Positions 33,990-43,036 of a DNA stretch of 64,000 bases are shown piece after piece. Within the stretch, counting starts at the first letter, position 1, and every line of letters begins with the position of its first letter. Below the pieces are notes generated by a model that saw only the letters and a list, made by a program, of their open reading frames with translations, made no database searches and was not told where the DNA came from. A program made the position numbers and the translations under genes. Source of the DNA: Pseudoduganella plicata (GTDB lineage Bacteria > Pseudomonadota > Gammaproteobacteria > Burkholderiales > Burkholderiaceae_D); contig NZ_CP038026.1 in the NCBI RefSeq assembly GCF_004421005.1, positions 682,001-746,000 of the forward strand, read 5' to 3'.

Positions 33990-35207
33990 ATGTCCCATTA
34001 CGCTTCCCTCCCCGCCCGCCCCGGCCAGCTCGTCAATCCGCGCCCGCTGGGCATTGCGCTCCTGCTGATCCTCCTCGGCGCCTGGTATCTGGCGACAGCC
34101 GTTGGCTCCGGCCAGGCCGCGCTGTACGTGGTCGGCGCCCTGCTGGGCGTCACCTTGTATCACGCCGCTTTCGGCTTCACATCCGCCTGGCGCGTCTTTA
34201 TTGCCGACGGCCGCGGTGCCGGCCTGCGTGCGCAGATGATCATGCTGGCCATCGGCGTGGCCCTGTTCTTCCCGGCCCTGTCCGCCGGGGAGCTGTTCGG
34301 CACGCCCGTGCGGGGCCTGGTTTCGCCGGCCGGCACGTCCGTCATCGTCGGCGCATTCATCTTCGGGATCGGCATGCAGCTGGGCGGCGGTTGCGCTTCG
34401 GGCACGCTGTACACCGTGGGCGGGGGCAGCACGCGCATGGTCGTCACGCTCGTCGCCTTCATCGCCGGCTCGCTGATCGGCACGGCGCACATGCCGTTCT
34501 GGACGTCGCTGCCGCAGCTCGAGCCGATTTCCGTCGTCAAGACGCTGGGTCTGGTGCCCGCGCTGGCCCTGAACTGGCTGGTTTTTGCGCTGATCGCGGC
34601 CGTGACCATCTACGTCGAGAAGCGCCGGCACGGCCGCCTGGTTGGCGAGAACCTGCGGCCGGCGCACGCATCGCCGTGGCTGCATGGCCCATGGCCGCTG
34701 GTGGCGGGCGCCGTCGCGCTGGTCCTGCTCAATTTCGCCACGCTGGCACTGTCCGGCCGGCCCTGGGGTGTCACGTCCGCCTTCGCGCTGTGGGGCGCCA
34801 AGGCCGCGTCGCTGCTGGGTGTCGACGTGGCCAGCTGGACGTACTGGTCCACCAAGGCCAATGCCGCCGCGCTGGCGGCGCCGGTCACCCAGGACGTCAC
34901 GTCGGTCATGGACTTCGGCATCGTGCTGGGCGCGATGCTGGCCGCCGCGCTGGCCGGCCGCTATGCACCCGTGTGGCGATTGCCGCTGCGCTCGCTGGTG
35001 GCGGCCGTCGTCGGCGGCTTGCTGCTCGGTTATGGTGCGCGGCTGGCGTACGGCTGCAATATCGGCGCGTACTTCAGCGGCATCGTCTCCGGCAGCCTGC
35101 ACGGCTGGCTGTGGCTCGTGTTCGCCTTTATCGGCAACGTGCTGGGCACGCGCCTGCGTCCGCTGTTCGGCCTCGAGGTCGAACGCGTCAGGCCGACGGC
35201 GTGCTGA
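33990..35207 (+). CDS. YeeE/YedE-family (TsuA-like) sulfur-compound transporter
   Basis: 405 residues, about ten membrane helices, start 'MSHYASLPARPG'. Two halves each carry the family's Cys motif: 'GMQLGGGCASGTLYTVGGG' and 'LAYGCNIGAYFSGIVSG'. In the thiosulfate transporter TsuA these cysteines pass the substrate through the membrane. Both are present, so uptake of thiosulfate or a related sulfur compound is likely. The frame is open upstream to 33780 but the extension is not membrane-like. No TusA-like gene is adjacent. Confidence 0.88.
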   Translation: MSHYASLPARPGQLVNPRPLGIALLLILLGAWYLATAVGSGQAALYVVGALLGVTLYHAAFGFTSAWRVFIADGRGAGLRAQMIMLAIGVALFFPALSAGELFGTPVRGLVSPAGTSVIVGAFIFGIGMQLGGGCASGTLYTVGGGSTRMVVTLVAFIAGSLIGTAHMPFWTSLPQLEPISVVKTLGLVPALALNWLVFALIAAVTIYVEKRRHGRLVGENLRPAHASPWLHGPWPLVAGAVALVLLNFATLALSGRPWGVTSAFALWGAKAASLLGVDVASWTYWSTKANAAALAAPVTQDVTSVMDFGIVLGAMLAAALAGRYAPVWRLPLRSLVAAVVGGLLLGYGARLAYGCNIGAYFSGIVSGSLHGWLWLVFAFIGNVLGTRLRPLFGLEVERVRPTAC

Positions 35208-35354
35208 ACGGCCGCGCCCACTACGGCGCCGTGTCCTGATCGGCTCGTAGCTTGCGTCTTTTTGCAGGCCTGGCGCCGACGATGCTTGCCCCGGCCGTAG
35301 CCCGCTATCGGGCGCCGGCGCTGCGCTACAGGTTCGACAGCAGCGCGGCGCCGC

Positions 35355-35783
35355 TCAGAACGTGATGTGCACGGAGGGCGCGCTGCGTCTGGCGTCGCCG
35401 TGGAACACCGCTTCGATGTTGTTGCCGTCCGGGTCCAGCACGAAGGCCGCGTAATAGCCCGGATGATAGGGCCGCTCGCCCGGGGCGCCGTTGTCTATCC
35501 CGCCGGCGGCCAGCGCGGCCCGGTGGAACGCGTCCACGGCGGCCCGGTCGCGCGCCTGGAACGCCAGATGATGGCGGCCCGTCAACGCTCCCTGGGCGGC
35601 CTGGCTGCCGGCGGTCGAGACGAACAGTTCGTCCGCCCAGAAATAGTCGTCGCCGGTGCCGCCCAGCGGGATGTCAAGCACGTCGAAAATGGCGCCGTAG
35701 AAGCGCTGCGAAGCCGGCAGGTCGCGCACCACCAGTTGCAGGTGGTCGATCAGGCGGCCGCGGTGAAGTTCCTGCGTTTCCAT
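35355..35783 (-). CDS. VOC-superfamily (glyoxalase/bleomycin-resistance-like) protein
   Basis: 142 residues with 'IDHLQLVVRDLPASQRFYGAI' at the start and 'YYAAFVLDPDGNNIEAVFHG' at the end, the two beta-alpha-beta-beta-beta halves of a vicinal-oxygen-chelate domain. The start at 35783 has GGAGG six bases upstream. It is divergent from the CDF-like gene and near the arsenic genes, but lacks the adjacent cysteines expected in the C-As lyase ArsI, so I do not call it ArsI. Reaction unknown. Confidence 0.8.
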   Translation of the reverse strand: METQELHRGRLIDHLQLVVRDLPASQRFYGAIFDVLDIPLGGTGDDYFWADELFVSTAGSQAAQGALTGRHHLAFQARDRAAVDAFHRAALAAGGIDNGAPGERPYHPGYYAAFVLDPDGNNIEAVFHGDARRSAPSVHITF

Positions 35784-35948
35784 GAGTCCTCCGGTTCGAT
35801 GTCGGGCACAGTGTAGAAGCAAACGGGACAGTGTTCAACCGACACCTGAACCGCGAACCGGACACCTGCCGATACCGGCCGGTCGTCAGTTCCGTCGCCC
35901 CCTGGCTGCCGGCAGTAAAATATAGGTCCAACGCCAACAGGAGCTGCC

Positions 35949-36596
35949 ATGTCCGATTGCTGTGCCGGCGGTTGCGCCGCCGCGCCCGCCGATCCCCGCT
36001 ACCGCCGGGTGCTCTGGATCGCGCTGTGCATCAATGCCGTCATGTTCGGCGTGGAACTGGCGGGCGGGCTGCATGCCGGCTCCGTCTCGCTGCTGGCCGA
36101 CGCCGTCGATTTCTTCGGCGACGCGGCCAATTACGCCTTGTCGCTGTTCGTGCTGGGGCTGGCGCCGATCTGGCGCACCCGGGCGGCCTTGGTCAAGGCG
36201 GCGATGATGGCCGGTTATGGCGTCTTCGTGCTGGGCAAGGCCGGCTGGAGCGTTGCCGCCGGCACGGTGCCGGAGCCCGTGACGATGGGCGCGATCGGCG
36301 GTGTCGCGCTGTTGGCTAACGGCAGCGTGGCCGCCCTGCTGTACGCATTTCGCACCGGGGACGCCAATATGCGTTCCGTGTGGCTGTGCTCGCGTAACGA
36401 CGCCATCGGCAATATTGCCGTCCTTGCCGCTGCGCTGGGCGTATTCGGCACGGGGACCAGCTGGCCCGACCTGGCCGTCGCGACCGTCATGGCCGTGCTG
36501 GGGCTGACGGCGGCGCGCTCGGTGCTGGCGCAAGCGCGCCGCGAACTGGCGGCGCAGGCGGCGCCGTCGTTTGCTGCCGTGGAGCGGCGCCGCTGA
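35949..36596 (+). CDS. Cation-diffusion-facilitator-like transporter
   Basis: 215 residues, five or six helices. 'AGSVSLLADAVDFFGDAANY' holds the Asp-x-x-x-Asp metal site of CDF proteins in helix 2, and 'SRNDAIGNIAVLAAA' the second site in helix 5. The N-terminus 'MSDCCAGGC' is Cys-rich and may bind metal. The usual cytoplasmic C-terminal domain is missing, making this a short single-domain member. AGGAG precedes the start. It stands just before arsC and may share metal-stress context. Confidence 0.8.
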   Translation: MSDCCAGGCAAAPADPRYRRVLWIALCINAVMFGVELAGGLHAGSVSLLADAVDFFGDAANYALSLFVLGLAPIWRTRAALVKAAMMAGYGVFVLGKAGWSVAAGTVPEPVTMGAIGGVALLANGSVAALLYAFRTGDANMRSVWLCSRNDAIGNIAVLAAALGVFGTGTSWPDLAVATVMAVLGLTAARSVLAQARRELAAQAAPSFAAVERRR

Positions 36597-36629
36597 TCGG
36601 CGCCCACGGGTCTGGTTCCGCGCTTCTGG

Positions 36630-36665
36630 TTCGACTATACTTCGACTATACTTGAACTATTAAAC
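36630..36665. promoter_or_regulatory. Tandem TTCGACTATAC repeats upstream of arsC
   Basis: Two perfect 11-bp copies (36630-36640, 36641-36651) and a third degenerate one (TTGAACTATTA). Read differently, TTCGA-N6-TTGAA is an inverted repeat like ArsR/SmtB operators. It sits 20-55 bp before the arsC start and is the likely control region of arsC-arsB-arsH. No arsR gene is in the window. Confidence 0.5.
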
Positions 36666-36684
36666 TCTACTTGACGAGCGCCCG

Positions 36685-37167
36685 ATGAATGTCCTGTTCC
36701 TGTGTACCGGCAATTCCTGCCGGTCGATCCTGTCCGAAGCCGTGTTCAATCGTCTGGCGCCTGTCGGCCTGGGCGCCATCAGCGCCGGCAGCCAGCCGAC
36801 CGGGCAGCCCCATCCCCGCGCCATCGCGCTGCTGCGCAGCAAGAATATCCCGACCGATGGCCTTTCCAGCAAGTCCTGGCACGACCTGCCCGTCACGCCC
36901 GATATCGTCATCACCGTCTGCGGCAGCGCCGCCGGGGAAACGTGTCCGGCCTACCTGGGCCCTGTCCTGCGCGCGCACTGGGGTCTGGAAGACCCCAGTC
37001 ACGTCACCGGTTCGGAAGAGGACATCGCGGCGGCCTTCGAGCGCACGTATGCCATCATCGTCGCGCGCATCGAAGCCTTCCTGGCCCTGCCGCTGGCGCA
37101 GCTGCGTGAAACGCCGGCGGCGCTGAAGGCGGAGCTGGACCGGATCGGCAACCTGCTGCCGGCGTGA
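36685..37167 (+). CDS. arsC: Arsenate reductase, low-molecular-weight phosphatase type
   Basis: 160 residues. The P-loop is 'LCTGNSCRS' with nucleophile Cys7 and Arg13 (C-x5-R). Cys79 and Cys87 match the redox cysteines of thioredoxin-coupled ArsC, and Asp103 in 'LEDPSH' is the general acid. It reduces arsenate to arsenite in the cytoplasm. It begins the ars block and is followed by arsB after 4 bp. All key residues are present. Confidence 0.92.
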   Translation: MNVLFLCTGNSCRSILSEAVFNRLAPVGLGAISAGSQPTGQPHPRAIALLRSKNIPTDGLSSKSWHDLPVTPDIVITVCGSAAGETCPAYLGPVLRAHWGLEDPSHVTGSEEDIAAAFERTYAIIVARIEAFLALPLAQLRETPAALKAELDRIGNLLPA

Positions 37168-37171
37168 CGGC

Positions 37172-38452
37172 GTGCTGACCGCATTTTCCATTTTTGCCGG
37201 CACGCTGGCGCTTGTCATCTGGCAGCCGCGCGGGCTGGGCATTGGCTGGAGCGCTTCCCTTGGCGCGCTGGTCGCGCTGCTGGCCGGCGTCATCCATCCG
37301 AGCGATATTCCTGCCGTCTGGCACATCGTCTGGAATGCAACGGGCACGTTCGTCGCCGTCATCGTCATCAGCCTGCTGCTGGACCGGGCCGGCTTCTTCG
37401 AGTGGACGGCGCTGCACGTGGCGCGCTGGGGCGGTGGCAGCGGACGCCGGCTCTTTGTCCTGCTCGTGTTGCTGGGCGCCGCCGTGGCCGCACTGTTTGC
37501 CAATGACGGCGCGGCGCTGATCCTGACACCGATCGTCATCGCCATGCTGCGGGCGCTGCGCTTCGATGCCCGCGCCACGCTGGCGTTCGTCATGGCGGCA
37601 GGCTTCATTGCCGACACGGCGAGCCTGCCGCTGGTCGTGTCGAACCTCGTCAATATCGTGTCGGCGGATTATTTTGCCATCGGCTTTGCCGAGTATGCCG
37701 CCGTGATGATCCCCGTGGACCTGGTCGCCGTCGCCGCCACCCTGGCGGTGCTGACGTGGTACTTCCGCCATGACATTCCGGGCCATTACGACGTGGTCCA
37801 GCTCAAGGCCCCCCGTGAGGCCATCGTCGACCGCGCCACGTTCACTGCCGGCTGGTGGGTGCTGGCCGCGCTGCTGGCCGGCTTCTTCCTGGCGCCGGCT
37901 GGCGTGCCGATCAGCGTTGTCGCCGCGCTGGGCGCCCTGGTACTGCTGGCGGTGGCCGCGCGCGGGCAGCGTATTTCCACGCGCACGGTGCTGCGTGAGG
38001 CGCCGTGGCAGGTTGTCATCTTTTCGCTCGGCATGTATCTGGTCGTGTACGGGCTGCGCAACGCCGGGCTGACGAGCTATCTGACAGCATGGCTGGAAGC
38101 CTGCGCCCGCCACGGCGTCTGGGGCGCGGCATTCGGCACGGGTTTCGTCACGGCGCTGCTGGCGTCGGTGTTGAACAATATGCCGACCGTGCTGGTCGGT
38201 GCCCTGTCGATCGAGCCCACGGGCGCCACGGGCGCCGTGCGCGAGGCGATGATCTATGCGAACGTCATCGGCAGCGACCTGGGACCGAAAATCACCCCGA
38301 TCGGCAGCCTGGCCACACTGCTGTGGCTGCACGTGCTCGACCGCAAGGGCGTGCATGTTGGCTGGGGCTACTACTGCCGCGTGGGCATCGTACTGACCTT
38401 GCCCGTACTGTCGATTACGCTGGCCGCGCTGGCTCTGCGCCTGACCTTCTGA
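37172..38452 (+). CDS. arsB: Arsenite efflux pump, ArsB family
   Basis: 426 residues with about 11-12 helices, GTG start 4 bp after arsC. Family motifs include '[18 protein letters not shown]', '[19 protein letters not shown]' and '[12 protein letters not shown]', followed by '[20 protein letters not shown]', as in ArsB. It expels arsenite and antimonite across the inner membrane, alone or with ArsA. No arsA is in the window. Cotranscribed with arsC and arsH. Confidence 0.92.
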   Translation: MLTAFSIFAGTLALVIWQPRGLGIGWSASLGALVALLAGVIHPSDIPAVWHIVWNATGTFVAVIVISLLLDRAGFFEWTALHVARWGGGSGRRLFVLLVLLGAAVAALFANDGAALILTPIVIAMLRALRFDARATLAFVMAAGFIADTASLPLVVSNLVNIVSADYFAIGFAEYAAVMIPVDLVAVAATLAVLTWYFRHDIPGHYDVVQLKAPREAIVDRATFTAGWWVLAALLAGFFLAPAGVPISVVAALGALVLLAVAARGQRISTRTVLREAPWQVVIFSLGMYLVVYGLRNAGLTSYLTAWLEACARHGVWGAAFGTGFVTALLASVLNNMPTVLVGALSIEPTGATGAVREAMIYANVIGSDLGPKITPIGSLATLLWLHVLDRKGVHVGWGYYCRVGIVLTLPVLSITLAALALRLTF

Positions 38453-38461
38453 GAGGACATC

Positions 38462-39169
38462 ATGACCGACACCCCGAACATCCGCCCCGGACAGTTCGAC
38501 GTTCCGACGCCGGTAAAGCTGGCGCCGGTCGCGGGCTTCGACCACCCGCCCCGCATTCTGTTGCTGTACGGCTCGCTGCGCGAACGTTCCTTCAGCCGCT
38601 TCCTGACCGAAGAAGCGGCGCGCATCCTGCAGGCGTTCGGCGCCGACGTGCGCATCTTCGATCCGACGGAACTGCCGATGGTGGGCAGCGTGCCCGAGGA
38701 TCACCCGAAGGTGGCGGAGCTGCGCGCACTGTGCCTGTGGTCGGAAGGCCAGGTGTGGTGCAGCCCCGAGCGGCATGGCGCCGTGACGGCCGTCATGAAG
38801 AACCAGATCGACTGGATTCCGCTCGAACAGGGCGCCGTGCGTCCCAGCCAGGGCCGTACATTGGCCGTCATGCAGGTATGCGGCGGGTCGCAGTCGTTCA
38901 ACGTCGTCAATACGCTGCGTCTGCTGGGACGGTGGATGCGCATGCTGACGATCCCCAACCAGTCGTCCGTGCCGATGGCGTACAAGGAATTCGACGACGC
39001 CGGGCGCATGCGGCCGTCGGCCTATTATGACCGCGTCGTCGACGTGATGGAGGAACTGGTCAAATTCACCCTGCTGACGCGCGGCAGCAGCGCCTACCTG
39101 ACGGACCGCTACAGCGAACGCAGCGAGCGTGCCATGAAGGCCATCGACCGCCAGATCGCCCGTCTGTAA
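38462..39169 (+). CDS. arsH: ArsH, NADPH-dependent FMN reductase for organoarsenicals
   Basis: 235 residues. The flavodoxin-like core starts '[18 protein letters not shown]' (phosphate loop), then '[23 protein letters not shown]', a hallmark of ArsH, and '[21 protein letters not shown]'. ArsH oxidises trivalent methylarsenicals. It follows arsB by 9 bp with GAGGA as ribosome site and ends the ars operon. Confidence 0.93.
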   Translation: MTDTPNIRPGQFDVPTPVKLAPVAGFDHPPRILLLYGSLRERSFSRFLTEEAARILQAFGADVRIFDPTELPMVGSVPEDHPKVAELRALCLWSEGQVWCSPERHGAVTAVMKNQIDWIPLEQGAVRPSQGRTLAVMQVCGGSQSFNVVNTLRLLGRWMRMLTIPNQSSVPMAYKEFDDAGRMRPSAYYDRVVDVMEELVKFTLLTRGSSAYLTDRYSERSERAMKAIDRQIARL

Positions 39170-39622
39170 TTACTCCGCCGGGCCGGAAAACACCTTCATC
39201 GTCTGCACGGCCAGCAGGCGGCATTCGCCGGCCACCGTGACATAGGTGCGCAGGAAGCGGTAGCGGTTGACCCGCGAGGCGCTGCCGTCGGGATTGAACT
39301 GCTGGACGCTGCTGAGTCCCCTCAGCACGACGGTGTCGCCGGACGCGTGCGCCTGCACGTCGCCCGTCGTGCGCGACGTCATGGAGACGCGCTGCCTGGC
39401 CAGCCGGCCCAGCAGCTGAGCCCTGTTTTCCGTCTGCACGGCGAGGTTGTGCACCCAGACGTAATCGTCGGCCAGCCAGTTCTCCAGGTACGCGACGTCG
39501 GCACGGCGCAAGGCGTCTTCGTAGCGGCGGTCCTGTTCGATCAGGGCGGCGTCGGGCCGGCATGGCGCGGCATGCGCTGCCAGCGCCAGCAGGCAGGACA
39601 TCGGAAAGGCGGTGCGTATCAT
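39170..39622 (-). CDS. Secreted NTF2-like (SnoaL/DUF4440) protein
   Basis: 150 residues. A short signal peptide ('MIRTAFPMSCLLALAAHAA') precedes the NTF2-like fold: 'YEDALRRADVAYLENWLADDYVWVH', 'DTVVLRGL', 'RFLRTYVTVAGECRLLAVQ' (in parts). The cone-like pocket of this fold can bind small molecules; no catalytic residues can be named. It is convergent with arsH with no gap between stops. The presence of a signal peptide is unusual for DUF4440 but seen in periplasmic members. Confidence 0.75.
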   Translation of the reverse strand: MIRTAFPMSCLLALAAHAAPCRPDAALIEQDRRYEDALRRADVAYLENWLADDYVWVHNLAVQTENRAQLLGRLARQRVSMTSRTTGDVQAHASGDTVVLRGLSSVQQFNPDGSASRVNRYRFLRTYVTVAGECRLLAVQTMKVFSGPAE

Positions 39623-39653
39623 GGCGGCAGTGTAACCCGCCTGGCGCCGCGCG

Positions 39654-40823
39654 TCAGGCGCGCTGCTCGTGCTGCCGCTTGTGTTCCCGCTCGGGCCGGG
39701 CGATGGCGCGCTCCCCGGCAAGCAGCGCCTGGCGGGTGCGCGCCCGCTCGGGTGGCCCGTCGCCCTCGGCGGCCAGCCGGGTGGCAAGATCGACATAGCA
39801 GTTGGCAATCTGCGACGCGGTGCGCTGCCACGTGTAGGCCTCCACGAGCGCGCGTACCGCTTGCCGCTCCGGCCGCTGCCGGACGAACTGGCAGATGGCC
39901 TCCCGCAGGGCGGAGGCGTCGTGCCACGGCACCTTGCGCAGCGCGAACGCGCTTTCGCGCAGATCCGGCGCGTTTTCATCCGTCATCACGACGGGGGTGC
40001 CGCTCGACAGCGCTTCCAGCACGGCCAGCGGGAACACTTCGCCATGGCTGGGCAGCGCGACCACGGACGCCGCGCTGAACGCGGCGGCCAGCAGCGGATC
40101 CTGCTGCCGCAGCTCGCCCAGCCAGCGCACCTGCGGCGAACGCAGCACCGCTTCCAGGTAGCCCTGGTCATCGCGTCCGCAGCGGCCGATCAGCACAATG
40201 GGCAGGTCCAGCCCTTCCAGCGCCTGTACCACACCCAGCTGATTCCTGTACGGCCCGATCGGCCCCGCCATCAGCACGAACGGCCCCGTTACGCCGGTGC
40301 AATGCCGGAACAGTTCCGGTCGCGCATGGAGGAAGTGGCGGCTAATGCCGTTGGAAAAGACCCGGATCTTGGCCGGATCGACCATGAAGCCGGCGGTCAG
40401 GGTCTCGCGCTCCTGGTCGGCCAGCGCCAGGACGAGGCGGGCCAGCTGCAGCGCCTTCTTCGTTTGCGCGTGGTGCGTCTGCACGTGCCAGGCCGTCAGC
40501 CGCCCGGCCAGCCGGTCCGCCACGCGGGAGCGGAAGCCCGCGGCCTGGTCCCGGCCCGGCGACAGCAGCGGCGACAGCACGACCGGGACGCCCATTTCCG
40601 TCGCTGCCTCGACAATGCGGTAATTGCCGTGGGCTGCCGAGAAGACGTGGATCATGTCGAACGCGTCCAGGCGGTCGCGGTTCGGATCGAGGGGTTGCGC
40701 CTGCAGCGGATGCGCATCGGTCTGGCCCAACCGATTCAGGGCGGCGATGGTTTCACGCACCTGCGCCTGCAGCCCACTGTCGCGCTGAAACAGCATCGGG
40801 TACGACAATATGCCTACTCGCAT
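39654..40823 (-). CDS. Group-1 (GT4-type) glycosyltransferase near the exosortase-A locus
   Basis: 389 residues from the ATG at 40823 with GAGGAG seven bases upstream. N-terminal Rossmann part 'MRVGILSYPMLFQ', 'FDMIHVFSAAHGNYRI'; C-terminal GT-B part with 'VLIGRCG', 'VALPSHGEVFPLAVLEAL' carrying the E-x7-E motif that binds nucleotide sugar. It probably adds a sugar during exopolysaccharide assembly, given the adjacent O-antigen-ligase-like and EpsB-like genes. Donor and acceptor are unknown. Transcribed divergently from the ligase gene. Confidence 0.85.
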   Translation of the reverse strand: MRVGILSYPMLFQRDSGLQAQVRETIAALNRLGQTDAHPLQAQPLDPNRDRLDAFDMIHVFSAAHGNYRIVEAATEMGVPVVLSPLLSPGRDQAAGFRSRVADRLAGRLTAWHVQTHHAQTKKALQLARLVLALADQERETLTAGFMVDPAKIRVFSNGISRHFLHARPELFRHCTGVTGPFVLMAGPIGPYRNQLGVVQALEGLDLPIVLIGRCGRDDQGYLEAVLRSPQVRWLGELRQQDPLLAAAFSAASVVALPSHGEVFPLAVLEALSSGTPVVMTDENAPDLRESAFALRKVPWHDASALREAICQFVRQRPERQAVRALVEAYTWQRTASQIANCYVDLATRLAAEGDGPPERARTRQALLAGERAIARPEREHKRQHEQRA

Positions 40824-41062
40824 GATCCACTCCTCGTTTGCTGTCTTCGATGCAGTGCGCCCATTTGGGGACATGCTACCGGGCGCGGGTGGGCAGAACA
40901 TGATGCAAATCAACAGGCAGAGACAGCGCCGAGCCAGAAGCCGACCGCCGCCGGCGATGCAACGCAGCCGTGCATGAGCGCAGTCAACAGCGGCGGGCCG
41001 GCCACGCGCTACGATGAGCGTCCCGCCCGCACATTGCGGAGGTCCTCCGTGACAGGTCGTCC

Positions 41063-43012
41063 ATGCGCGATATCGTTGTTTTCCTGCTCGTCTTCGGCGG
41101 CCTGCCCTATGTGCTGAAGCGGCCCGTCTACGGCGGCCTGATGTGGGTCTGGATCAGCGTCATGAATCCCCACACGCAGGGCTGGGGCTACGCCACCACG
41201 TTCCCGTTTGCCTACATCATCGCGCTGGCAACCTTCGCCAGCCTGCTGAAATCGCACGAAAAGAACAGCTTTCCGATGACGCCGATCAGCCTGACCCTCG
41301 TGCTGTTCGTCATCTGGATGAACCTGACGACGCCGTTCGCCATGTTCCCCGACGGCGCGTGGAGCCAGTACGCCAAGGTCATGAAGATCATGCTGATGAC
41401 GTTCGTTATGATGATGGTCGTGCACAAGCGGGAAGACGTCCAGCGCCTGATCTGGGTGCTGGTGATTTCGCTGGGCTTCTATGGCGTCAAGGGCGGCATT
41501 TTCACGCTCCGCAGCGGCGGCAACGACCGCGTCTGGGGACCCGTCGGCACATTTATCGGCGACAACAATGCACTGGCACTGGCGCTGATCATGACGATCC
41601 CACTGATGTACTACCTGATGCACGACCTGAACAAGCGCTGGATGCGGCACGCCATGCTGGTCGCCATGGCGCTGTCCGGTATGGCGGCGCTGGGCAGTTA
41701 TTCGCGCGGCGGCCTGCTGGCCATCGTCGCCATGCTGTTATTCATGTGGATCAAGAGCCGCCGCAAACTGGCCGGCGGCGCGGTGCTCGTGCTGCTGGTC
41801 CCGCTCGCGCTGCTGTTCATGCCCGAGCAATGGGGCGCGCGCATGGACACGATCGGCCAGTACCGGGCCGACCAGTCGGCGATGGGCCGCATCAACGCCT
41901 GGCACATGGCGTACAACCTGGCAAGGGACCGCTTCATGGGCGGCGGCTTCGCCATCTACGAGCCGCTGCCGTTCGCCATGTACGCGCCCGACCCCACCGA
42001 CGTGCACGCTGCCCACAGCATTTATTTCCAGGCGCTGGCCGAACACGGCTTCGTGGGCCTGTTCATTTACCTGCTGCTGGGCTGGTTCACGTGGCGATCC
42101 GCTGCCGTAATCGTGCGGCGCTGCCGCGGCCATGCCGAGCTGGACTGGGCATCGCGGCTGGCCGCGATGATCCAGGCCAGCCTGATCGGCTTTGCCGTGG
42201 GCGGCGCGTTCCTGAGCCTGCTCTACTGGGACGTACCCTATTACCTGATGGCCGCGATCATCGCAGCCCGTGTCCACGTGACGCTGCACCTCGGCGCGGA
42301 GCATCGGGGCGCCCGCCGGCCGGCCCTCCCCCCCGCGTCGTCCCCAACCGACAGGAGATATAATGACACCCGCCAAGCTAGCCCACGTCGCCGCCTGCGC
42401 TGTCGCACTGGCCTCCACGGCGGTCCCGCCCGCCCGTGCCGCCGGCAACTGTCCGCCGCTGGTCGTCAACAACGTCACGGGCGGCGACTATACCAGCGCC
42501 GCCGACCGCGAGCGGCTGGGTGTCGTCGAGCAGTTCCACTTCACGCCGCAGGTGGAGCGTCTGGAACGGGGCCAGTCCGGCCATATCGGCGGCGACATCG
42601 GCTACACGCTCGACCACTTCGCCAACCATCACCGCGCGCTGGCGGCACTGGCCCGCCTGGCCCTGCGCGAAAAGACCGCGACGCCGAAAGGCGCGAAGCA
42701 TTCCGTGCACTGCTATTTCGACCGCGCCATCCGGTACCGCCCCGACGACGCCCGCGTGCGCGCCATCTTCGGCGGCTACCTGCTGGCGCTGGGCCAGGAG
42801 GCGGCGGCGCTGTCCCAGCTGGAGGAAGCGGCCCGTATCGACCCGGGCAATGCGACCAACCAGTACAACCTGGGATTGCTGTACGTGCGCCAGAAGGACT
42901 ACGGCAAGGCGCTGGCCGCGGCGAAGCAGGCATACCAGCTGGGCTTTCCGCTGCCAGGCCTGAAAAACAAGCTGGTTGCGGCGGGGCAGTGGAAAGAATG
43001 ACCTGCGCTTAA
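41063..43012 (+). CDS. Exosortase-A-associated O-antigen ligase-like protein, 3' end apparently frameshifted
   Basis: The frame is open for 649 codons, but only about the first 425 look like the family: ten or more helices from 'MRDIVVFLLVFGGLPY', a large loop with 'YSRGGLLAIVAMLLFM' and 'HAAHSIYFQALAEHGFVGLF' as in Wzy/WaaL-type polymerases, ending near 'VTLHLGAEHRG'. From about 42335 it reads through the whole next gene in a wrong frame as Arg/Gly/Pro-rich sequence. In the -1 frame a TAA at 42361-42363 would end the protein and overlap the next ATG. A lost C in the C7 tract at 42328-42334 explains this. These proteins are thought to transfer glycans in exosortase-A systems. Confidence 0.75.
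   Translation: MRDIVVFLLVFGGLPYVLKRPVYGGLMWVWISVMNPHTQGWGYATTFPFAYIIALATFASLLKSHEKNSFPMTPISLTLVLFVIWMNLTTPFAMFPDGAWSQYAKVMKIMLMTFVMMMVVHKREDVQRLIWVLVISLGFYGVKGGIFTLRSGGNDRVWGPVGTFIGDNNALALALIMTIPLMYYLMHDLNKRWMRHAMLVAMALSGMAALGSYSRGGLLAIVAMLLFMWIKSRRKLAGGAVLVLLVPLALLFMPEQWGARMDTIGQYRADQSAMGRINAWHMAYNLARDRFMGGGFAIYEPLPFAMYAPDPTDVHAAHSIYFQALAEHGFVGLFIYLLLGWFTWRSAAVIVRRCRGHAELDWASRLAAMIQASLIGFAVGGAFLSLLYWDVPYYLMAAIIAARVHVTLHLGAEHRGARRPALPPASSPTDRRYNDTRQASPRRRLRCRTGLHGGPARPCRRQLSAAGRQQRHGRRLYQRRRPRAAGCRRAVPLHAAGGASGTGPVRPYRRRHRLHARPLRQPSPRAGGTGPPGPARKDRDAERREAFRALLFRPRHPVPPRRRPRARHLRRLPAGAGPGGGGAVPAGGSGPYRPGQCDQPVQPGIAVRAPEGLRQGAGRGEAGIPAGLSAARPEKQAGCGGAVERMTCA
42328..42334 (+). repeat. C7 homopolymer at the ligase frame break
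   Basis: A run of seven C just before the expected end of the ligase gene. One more C would bring the frame to the TAA at 42361. Such tracts slip in replication and also cause sequencing errors. Confidence 0.6.
42363..43001 (+). CDS. Secreted TPR protein of the exosortase-A locus
   Basis: 212 residues. Signal peptide 'MTPAKLAHVAACAVALAST' ending near 'ARAAGN'. The mature part begins with a Cys and a beta-like region ('CPPLVVNNVTGGDYTSA'), then TPR helices: 'AIFGGYLLALGQEAAALSQLEEA', split by the usual turn, and 'NATNQYNLGLLYVRQKDYGKAL'. AGGAG lies six bases upstream of the ATG. It follows the ligase gene directly and is probably cotranscribed. Likely a periplasmic scaffold in glycan export, inferred from context. 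Confidence 0.82.
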   Translation: MTPAKLAHVAACAVALASTAVPPARAAGNCPPLVVNNVTGGDYTSAADRERLGVVEQFHFTPQVERLERGQSGHIGGDIGYTLDHFANHHRALAALARLALREKTATPKGAKHSVHCYFDRAIRYRPDDARVRAIFGGYLLALGQEAAALSQLEEAARIDPGNATNQYNLGLLYVRQKDYGKALAAAKQAYQLGFPLPGLKNKLVAAGQWKE

Positions 43013-43036
43013 CGTTCGGCGGCGGCCGCGGCGCCG

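Noticed and set aside
35355..35783. VOC gene as ArsI, a C-As lyase
   Set aside because: It lies near ars genes, but the vicinal cysteines expected for arsenical binding in ArsI are absent.
41037..41049. CGGAGGTCCTCCG palindrome before the ligase start as a riboswitch or ribosome-site lock
   Set aside because: The 6-bp arms have only one base between them, so they cannot fold into a stable hairpin, and it stands too far from the ATG.
40861..41062. Sigma-54 promoter for the exosortase-A genes
   Set aside because: PrsR implies such promoters, but candidate GG/GC pairs near 40890-40910 have wrong spacing.
42363..43012. The C-terminal 220 residues of the long ligase frame as a real domain
   Set aside because: They are Arg/Gly/Pro-rich and read out of frame over a TPR gene that has its own ribosome site, signal peptide and recognisable repeats.
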